Part shown: positions 15,437-17,844 of the stretch, in pieces
How positions within the stretch are numbered: position 1 is the stretch's first letter
Layout: every line of letters starts with the position of its first letter
DNA from: SURF-32 sp964648365
GTDB lineage: Bacteria; Planctomycetota; Phycisphaerae; UBA1845
Assembly (NCBI GenBank): GCA_964648365.1
Contig: CAZYLK010000130.1
Location: 1-17,844 of the forward strand
Direction of reading: 5' to 3'
Length of the DNA: 17,844 nucleotides
The notes under the pieces: model-generated
The model's database searches: none
What the model was told of the DNA's origin: nothing
Seen by the model: only the letters and a program-made list of their open reading frames with translations
Program-made: the position numbers and the translations under genes

Positions 15437-16051
15437 ATGAAACGCATCAACGCCGACAAACCGCATCTGTGGAAGGCCGATATCGCCGCGTCGGTCGACC
15501 AGTTCAACCAATGGTTCATGCGGTTTGCGCCGGAGGCGTTCCGGTCGACGCGCGTGGCCACGACCCAACGGGTGAAGGACGCCCTGCTCGCCACGGGCGA
15601 CCTTCAGCGCGTAACCCCGGCCATTCTCCGCGATAATCCAGGCGCAATTGCGACGCTGCGGATGTGTACTGCGCCACCGCTGGCAGTCGATCGCGTGGTC
15701 GGCCTGGCGGCGGTGACTACGGACCTCCCCGCGCCACTGCCACTGCCACCCCCGAACCTACTAGAGATCATCAGCAACTCCCCCACGGAGACACCGCACA
15801 CACGTCGTCGCAGCCACTGCGCCGTCGTTGGGCTCGCTGGCGGCGCATCCACTGGAAGGGCCTTGCCGCGACCGCGGCACGAGTCATACTACCACACCGA
15901 GAACGTCAGCACTGGTACAGCCCACGCCGCGGTAGCCGGCAGGCCACACCTATGGCTGTCGCACTGGTCATTGCGGCCAGTCCGAGGAGTGAACACGCAG
16001 ACCAGTGCGCAGCGATATTCAAGAGCCGCTACTGCCCCTAACAAGGCGTAA
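15437..16051 (+). pseudogene. Truncated XamI-family restriction endonuclease, N-terminal third only
   Basis: The first 95 or so codons match XamI-family (RE_XamI) type II restriction enzymes: NADKPHLWKADIAASVDQFN (5-24), QWFMRFAPEAFRSTRV, TQRVKDALLATGDL, TPAILRDNPGAIATLRM and PPLAVDRVVGLA. From about position 15728 the frame stays open to TAA 16049-16051 but turns into Pro/Thr/Arg-rich sequence unlike the family (PLPLPPPNLL, TPHTRRR). The family is usually about 300 residues from memory, so the catalytic two thirds are missing or replaced. A strong promoter stands upstream and the stop lies 12 nt before the DUF262 start. The result is either a dead enzyme or a chimeric protein of 204 residues. 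The cognate methyltransferase appears downstream, starting at 17718. Confidence 0.7.
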
Positions 16052-16063
16052 GGATCCACGGCA
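15728..16063. other. Non-homologous filler between the XamI fragment and the DUF262 gene
   Basis: About 335 nt that replaces the expected rest of the restriction gene. Other frames were read for the missing XamI C-terminus and none was recognised. It contains a short CCACTGCCACTGCCAC run and no clear inverted repeat. A TAAGGA at 16049-16054 serves as a ribosome site for the DUF262 gene and overlaps the TAA of the upstream frame. Confidence 0.45.
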
Positions 16064-17107
16064 ATGAATCAGTTCCAGACCAAGACCTACTCCGTCGCCG
16101 ACTTTCTCGAGTGGCAACAAGGCGGAACACTCGTACTCTCGCCGAAATTCCAGCGACGTGATGTTTGGACGCCGAAGGCTCGCTCCTATTTCCTTGACTC
16201 CGTGATCCGCGGAAAGCCGGCCCCGAAAATTCTGCTTAGAGAGCAGATCACGCCAGCCAAGAAGACCATTCGAGAGGTAGTCGATGGCCAGCAACGATTG
16301 CGCGCACTCTTTGAGTACATTAGTAACGGGTTTCCGGTTTCCCGCACGCATAACCCTGACTACCCCGGATTCTACTTTGTCGACCTTCCCGATGAAGTTC
16401 AGACGGCCATTTTGGCTTACCAAATCGCCACTGACTGCCTTGTCAATCTAGGCGACGCAGAAATCCGAGACATATTTGCAAGGCTAAACACGTATGGAGT
16501 CAAACTGAACAAAATTGAACTGCTTCACGCGGAGTACTTTGGCGACTTTCGCACGTCTGCCTTTGCACTCGCAAACGAACTCGGCCAGTTTTGGACTAAG
16601 AATGCCATTCTCACGGAAAATCGATTGTCTCGCATGCTCGATGCCGAGTTGACGGCCGAGTTGCTAATCGTTATGGCTGATGGCATCCAAGACAAGAACA
16701 AGCTTGGGTCGTACTTCAAGAAGTGGGATGACACCTTTCCGAAGCGCCGCGTTCACGAAGGCCGCTTCCGGGATGTCATTGACATTATTGGGTGCCTGTT
16801 TCCCGACGGCCTCCGCGGTCATGTCTTTCGCCGTCCCGTACTGTTTTACTCTCTCTTTAGCGCCATCACACACATGCAATTCGGAGTTCCACGGTTGAAA
16901 TCGCCGCGTGCGCGAATACAACGGAGAACAACAGTTCGTGTGAGCAACGAACTCTTGGAGGTAGACGCAATCTGGGACACCAAGGGACGAGACGAGAATG
17001 AGGTTGCCTTCCTTTCGGCGGCCAAACGAGCGACTACACACCAGCGCGAGCGAGAGGTACGAACAAAGTTCTTATGTGAGCTTATTCGCAAGGGATGCCT
17101 GTCGTGA
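16064..17107 (+). CDS. DUF262 (GmrS/ParB-fold) protein without a DUF1524 nuclease domain
   Basis: The 347-residue protein carries the DUF262 hallmarks: FQRRDVWTPKARSYFLDSVI (29-48), RGKPAPKILL (49-58) and the nucleotide-contacting DGQQRLRAL motif (74-82). It ends with the typical AAKRATTHQREREVRTKFL helix. DUF262 is the ParB/Srx-like N-terminal module of GmrSD-type modification-dependent restriction systems, where it binds or hydrolyses NTP. The HNH partner domain DUF1524 is absent, and the next gene, overlapping by 13 nt, encodes a HEPN protein instead. I infer that DUF262 acts as sensor or regulator and HEPN as effector. The start ATG 16064 has AAGGA about 10 nt upstream. Codons are visibly richer in A/T than in the central genes, consistent with horizontal acquisition. 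Confidence 0.87.
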   Translation: MNQFQTKTYSVADFLEWQQGGTLVLSPKFQRRDVWTPKARSYFLDSVIRGKPAPKILLREQITPAKKTIREVVDGQQRLRALFEYISNGFPVSRTHNPDYPGFYFVDLPDEVQTAILAYQIATDCLVNLGDAEIRDIFARLNTYGVKLNKIELLHAEYFGDFRTSAFALANELGQFWTKNAILTENRLSRMLDAELTAELLIVMADGIQDKNKLGSYFKKWDDTFPKRRVHEGRFRDVIDIIGCLFPDGLRGHVFRRPVLFYSLFSAITHMQFGVPRLKSPRARIQRRTTVRVSNELLEVDAIWDTKGRDENEVAFLSAAKRATTHQREREVRTKFLCELIRKGCLS

Positions 17108-17721
17108 GGGCTCGCACGTTTGCGTCCATCGAGAGACACCTCTCGCAATCGCTTACGCAAGCGCGACAGACGTCAACGCTTGGTGGGACGGGAAGAACGT
17201 TGGCGCACATCGAATGCGTCCTTCACGAAGCGGCGTTCTTGCAAGGATTTGTCGCATGGGAGCGTTTCATGGAGGACGCCTTCATCGCGTACATGATGAA
17301 GGCAAGACCGCTCGGTGGTCGCTCTCCGCGTCAGTATTTTGAGCCGACAAGCGCCAGCGATGCATACCGGTTCCTTCAGTTGATCGCCGGGCGTCGACCA
17401 TACATCGATTGGACCGACCCTGGGCAGGTGAGAAGCCGCGCAGACGTTGTTTTTAGGGGTGGAGGACGATTCACAAGACTAAGCGCCCACCACTCGGTAA
17501 TCCAAGATATGAAGCAGGTTCGCAATGCGATAAGTCACCATTCATCGGACGCAAGGACCAAGTTCGAGGCATTGGTAAGACGCGAACTCGTGACTCTTCC
17601 CAGCAAGTGTACGCCGGGGCGCTTCTTGCGATCCTCGGACCCCCGGGCGAACCTCGGCAGCAGCTTTCTTGACAAGTACCTAGGCGCAATAGCGACCATC
17701 GCTGACGGGATCCTCAGATGA
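17095..17721 (+). CDS. HEPN-domain RNase-like protein (MAE_28990/MAE_18760-like), partner of DUF262
   Basis: The 208-residue protein has the HEPN layout. An N-terminal helix pair has the acidic stretch WERFMEDAF (55-63). A later helix has QVRNAISHHS (141-150), where Arg143 and His148 form the Rx4-6H RNase motif. The form RNAISH fits families such as MAE_28990/MAE_18760 that are encoded beside DUF262 proteins. HEPN proteins typically dimerise and cut RNA as toxins or defence effectors. The ATG lies inside the end of the DUF262 gene (13-nt overlap), and the stop shares ATGA with the following DNA methyltransferase. The pair is therefore translationally tied to a restriction-modification gene. 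No signal peptide or membrane segment is seen. The RNase activity is predicted, not shown. Confidence 0.75.
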   Translation: MPVVRARTFASIERHLSQSLTQARQTSTLGGTGRTLAHIECVLHEAAFLQGFVAWERFMEDAFIAYMMKARPLGGRSPRQYFEPTSASDAYRFLQLIAGRRPYIDWTDPGQVRSRADVVFRGGGRFTRLSAHHSVIQDMKQVRNAISHHSSDARTKFEALVRRELVTLPSKCTPGRFLRSSDPRANLGSSFLDKYLGAIATIADGILR

Positions 17722-17844
17722 GTCTGGCGTCGACTGAATTGAAGCGGCAGAGCCGGCAAGAGTGGCTTCAGGCCCTACGCTTGCGTTGGGAGCGTAACCG
17801 CCTCGGGCAGTTCGCTACGCCGAACGCACTGGCCGTGGACATCG
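17718..17844 (+). CDS. N6-adenine-type DNA methyltransferase of an R-M system, N-terminal fragment (runs off window)
   Basis: Only 42 codons are visible. They begin MSLASTELKRQ, continue into a basic helix LRLRWERNRLGQ and reach GQFATPNALAVDI. The G-Q-F-x-T-P-x2-L-A segment is motif X of gamma-class N6-adenine methyltransferases such as those of XamI- and Eco57I-type systems. The start ATG is fused to the HEPN stop as ATGA. It is likely the protective methyltransferase for the XamI-like locus whose restriction gene is truncated at 15437. The catalytic (N/D)PPY motif lies outside the window. Confidence 0.65.
   Translation, partial: MSLASTELKRQSRQEWLQALRLRWERNRLGQFATPNALAVDI

Noticed and set aside
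15664..16041. Second frame carrying the rest of the XamI enzyme after a frameshift
   Set aside because: Read in all forward frames, the sequence after 15728 has no XamI-like motif, so a simple frameshift does not explain the loss.

Overview
The window is GC-rich bacterial chromosome. It most likely comes from a planctomycete-type bacterium, perhaps Phycisphaerae-like. That is an inference from two tandem membrane proteins ending in the C-x2-C...CPECG zinc ribbon common in that phylum, a FlgM-like small protein of a type I associate with it, a long secreted WD40 protein, and a glutaminyl-tRNA synthetase. No rRNA, tRNA, CRISPR array or transposase was found.

Left end (1-1861): an accessory pair of an NDT/SLOG-like plus degenerate XRE-like protein and an ImmA/IrrE metallopeptidase, spaced by 3 nt. 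Behind it lies the bare 3' tail of a zinc-ribbon gene (1928-1981), then two intact paralogues (1965-2561, 2558-3106) coupled by ATGA. A branched palindrome covers the last stop codon. A good sigma70-type promoter (3210-3238) drives a secreted protein of about 14 WD40-like blades with an eight-cysteine tail (3312-5444).

Middle, minus strand: an NtrB/NtrC-like two-component operon (sensor kinase 8378-6897, sigma54-type regulator 6915-5479) with a long G:C homopolymer in each gene; a FlgM-like small protein (9038-8772); about 440 nt without a convincing gene; a tandem 16-nt repeat touching the glnS stop; and glnS (11330-9597).

Right half, plus strand: a strong promoter with a perfect palindrome at the predicted start site drives five tightly packed genes (11635-15224): DoxX-like, DUF3419/BtaA-like 3-amino-3-carboxypropyl transferase, DUF2071, membrane-anchored methyltransferase, and a small polytopic membrane protein. 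BtaA-like chemistry plus a methyltransferase plus membrane proteins suggests modification of a membrane lipid; this is inference.

Right end (15369-17844): a restriction/defence island. A strong promoter precedes a XamI-family restriction endonuclease gene of which only about the first 95 codons are recognisable. It is followed by a DUF262 (GmrS-like, ParB-fold) gene, an overlapping HEPN RNase-like gene with an RNAISH motif, and the ATGA-coupled start of an N6-adenine-type DNA methyltransferase that runs off the window. The DUF262-HEPN pair sits inside, and is coupled to, a restriction-modification locus. I consider this and the five-gene BtaA-like operon the two most interesting systems here.
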